Part shown: positions 62,564 to 64,000 of the stretch, piece after piece
How the letters are laid out: each line of letters opens with the position of its first letter
How positions within the stretch are numbered: position 1 is the stretch's first letter
Source: Thermoplasmata archaeon
Lineage (GTDB): Archaea > Thermoplasmatota > Thermoplasmata > Lutacidiplasmatales > UBA184
Direction: 5' to 3'
DNA: 64,000 nucleotides
Assembly (NCBI GenBank): GCA_027315165.1
Contig: DAHUYN010000010.1
Location: forward strand, 1-64,000
Translations under genes and position numbers: made by a program
The notes under the pieces: generated by a model
What the model was told of the DNA's origin: nothing
Database searches by the model: none
Seen by the model: only the letters and a program-made list of their open reading frames with translations

Positions 62564-64000
62564 CTACCGCGACTGCGGCTCGGAGAGGTATCGCGTGAGG
62601 AGGCGCACGCCGAAGGCCGTCGCGCCGATGTTCATGTACGCCGGCTGGTACTTGCGCGTCGTCGCAACGGTGTAGGCCGGGCCGGCGATGTCGAGGTGGG
62701 CCCACGAGGTCCGGCCCACGAAGTTCTCGAGGAAGGCGGAGGCGGTGAGGAGCCCCGCGGGGGGGATCTCCGTCGAGTTGCGGACGTCCGCGATGTCGCT
62801 CTTGACGAGCTCGCGGTGGTAGTCGGTGAGCGGCATCCGCCAGATCGGTTCCCCCGTCGCCCCGGCGGCGTCGAGGAGGCCGGCGGCGAGCCGGTCGTCA
62901 TTGGAGACGAGCGCCGCCGTGTCGTCGCCGAGCGCGACGACGCAGGCGCCCGTGAGCGTCGCGAGGTCGATGAGCTCGTCCGGGTGGAACTTGTCGACGA
63001 CGTAGCCGAGAGCGTCGGAGAGGACGACCCGGCCCTCGGCGTCGGTGTTGAGGACCTCGATCGTCTTGCCGTTGTACGTCCGCACGACGTCCCCCGGCCG
63101 GTAGGAGGAGCCGCTCGGGAGGTTCTCGGCGCAGGCCATCACGCCGATGACGCGCGGCGGGACCTTGAGGAGCGCGGCCGCCCGGAGCGCGCCGAGCACC
63201 GCGACGGCGCCCGACTTGTCGAACTTCATGTGGTCCATCGAGAGCGCGGGCTTGATCGAGATGCCGCCGGAGTCGAAGGTGATCCCCTTGCCGACGAGCG
63301 CGACGGTCTTGCCGCTCCGCGCGCCGCCCGAGTACTCGAGGACGATCATCCGGGGCGGGTGCGCGCTCCCGCCGCCGACGGCGAGCAGGCCACCACAGTG
63401 CATCTCCGCGAGCTTCTTCTCGTCGTAGACCGTGATCTTGAGCCCGACCTCCTTCGCGACGCGTCGGGCCTCCTCGGCGAGGTACTCCGGCGTCGCCGTG
63501 TCGGCGGGGAGGTTCGCGAGGTCGCGCGTCCACAGGACGTTCTCGGCGACGACCGACTCGTTCTCGAGGGCCTTGCGGAGCGCCGCCTCCTCTCGAGAGA
63601 GCTCCTCGCCGAGGTGGAGCGTCACCTCCTCGACCCCCGCCTCGTGGGTCGTCCGATAGCGCAGGAACTCGTAGCTGCCCAGGGTCGCGCCGTCGACGAT
63701 CGCGCGGACCGCGACGTCGCCGGCGACCGACTCGGCGACGAACGACGAGAGACGGAACCCGAGGGTCCGGACCCCCTTGCCCCGGAGCCCCTTGATGACC
63801 TCGGCCGCCGCCCGGCGGAGCGTCTCGACCGTGTAGGAGGTCTGCGGGCCCAGGCCGACGAGGACCACGCGCCCGCGGCCGTCGGGCCGGTGGAGGACGG
63901 TGAGCTCCTTGCGGCGACCGCGGACCTCGCGCTTCTCCCACGCCTGGCCGACAAGCCCTTTGGCCGCGGCGTCCTCCTTGGCGAGGCCCCGAGGGAGCGG
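62564..64000 (-). CDS. pepA: Leucyl aminopeptidase (M17), N-terminus beyond the right edge
   Basis: At least 478 residues are visible; the frame stays open to the last base with M17-like sequence (WEKREVRGRR, VLHRPDGRGR), so the start lies outside. The metal and catalytic motifs are complete: VGKGITFDSGGISIKP (Lys and first Asp), MKFDKSGAVAV, and NTDAEGRVVLSDAL, the M17 signature. Hexameric cytosolic aminopeptidase removing N-terminal residues, probably finishing peptides made by the proteasome. Confidence 0.94.
   Translation of the reverse strand, partial: PLPRGLAKEDAAAKGLVGQAWEKREVRGRRKELTVLHRPDGRGRVVLVGLGPQTSYTVETLRRAAAEVIKGLRGKGVRTLGFRLSSFVAESVAGDVAVRAIVDGATLGSYEFLRYRTTHEAGVEEVTLHLGEELSREEAALRKALENESVVAENVLWTRDLANLPADTATPEYLAEEARRVAKEVGLKITVYDEKKLAEMHCGGLLAVGGGSAHPPRMIVLEYSGGARSGKTVALVGKGITFDSGGISIKPALSMDHMKFDKSGAVAVLGALRAAALLKVPPRVIGVMACAENLPSGSSYRPGDVVRTYNGKTIEVLNTDAEGRVVLSDALGYVVDKFHPDELIDLATLTGACVVALGDDTAALVSNDDRLAAGLLDAAGATGEPIWRMPLTDYHRELVKSDIADVRNSTEIPPAGLLTASAFLENFVGRTSWAHLDIAGPAYTVATTRKYQPAYMNIGATAFGVRLLTRYLSEPQSR

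Overview
The window is about 64 kb of very GC-rich (roughly 70% by eye), gene-dense archaeal DNA. Archaeal origin is clear from the 5' end of a 16S rRNA gene with the archaeal TCCGGTTGATCCTGCCGG start at the left edge, a split A'/A'' RNA polymerase with RpoH and RpoN, an archaeal-type AlaRS, aCPSF1, a CDC48/VAT ATPase, a proteasome beta subunit, HerA, a KEOPS Cgi121 subunit and diphthamide synthesis. The one-chain RpoB, the SdhA-SdhB-SdhE type complex II and the bacterial-type MutS/MutL pair fit an uncultured, probably mesophilic member of the Thermoplasmatota; the phylum is an inference, not a demonstration. Genes are close together, often with ATGA or GTGA overlaps. First genes of transcripts commonly have a TATA box 22-32 nt before an ATG or GTG, which suggests leaderless transcripts.

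Layout. 1-11.2 kb (minus strand): a UPF0147/Lrp-like pair, an intron-bearing tRNA-Lys(UUU), then rpoH-rpoB-rpoA1-rpoA2-rpl30e-nusA, a HAD phosphatase and the 16S rRNA promoter and 5' end. 11.5-19.6 kb (plus): purS-purL, dph6, a methyltransferase, methylmalonyl-CoA mutase large chain, a frameshifted folC, and nth. 19.6-26.6 kb: alaS, a GvpD/KaiC-like ATPase, a divergent polyprenol-kinase-like membrane protein, purE-guaAB and two small proteins. 26.6-31.8 kb (minus): TMEM175-like channel, sdhE-sdhB-sdhA, a Ser-rich membrane-anchored protein. 31.9-40.4 kb (plus): a hypothetical, an ABC exporter pair, psmB, aCPSF1, an alkaline-phosphatase-superfamily enzyme and a GT4 glycosyltransferase. 40.4-47.9 kb (minus): a PD-(D/E)XK nuclease-mutL-mutS operon, tRNA-Ser(UGA), tRNA-Gly(UCC) with an intron, cgi121, an MBL hydrolase and a conserved hypothetical. 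48.0-55.5 kb (plus): DUF72, CDC48/VAT, a large surface protein and a CHAD protein. 55.5-64 kb: rpl18e-rpl13-rps9-rpoN (minus), PRC-barrel and GT2 genes (plus), V4R-Roadblock pair, a HAD phosphatase and a coiled-coil protein (minus), herA (plus), and a leucyl aminopeptidase cut by the right edge.

The most unusual content is in the tRNA genes. tRNA-Lys(UUU) only folds if two introns are removed, a 30-nt one in the D-loop and a 35-nt one in the T-loop. tRNA-Gly(UCC) carries a 30-nt intron at exactly the same T-loop position (59/60). The T-loop intron of tRNA-Lys forms a textbook bulge-helix-bulge. Such non-canonical introns are best known from Thermoproteota and predict a broad-specificity splicing endonuclease in this genome. 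Other points of interest are a nuclease gene overlapping mutL, a zinc-ribbon insert in RpoB, an Ala/Pro/Lys-rich N-terminal tail on ribosomal protein L13 with a TTG start, and the folC frameshift.
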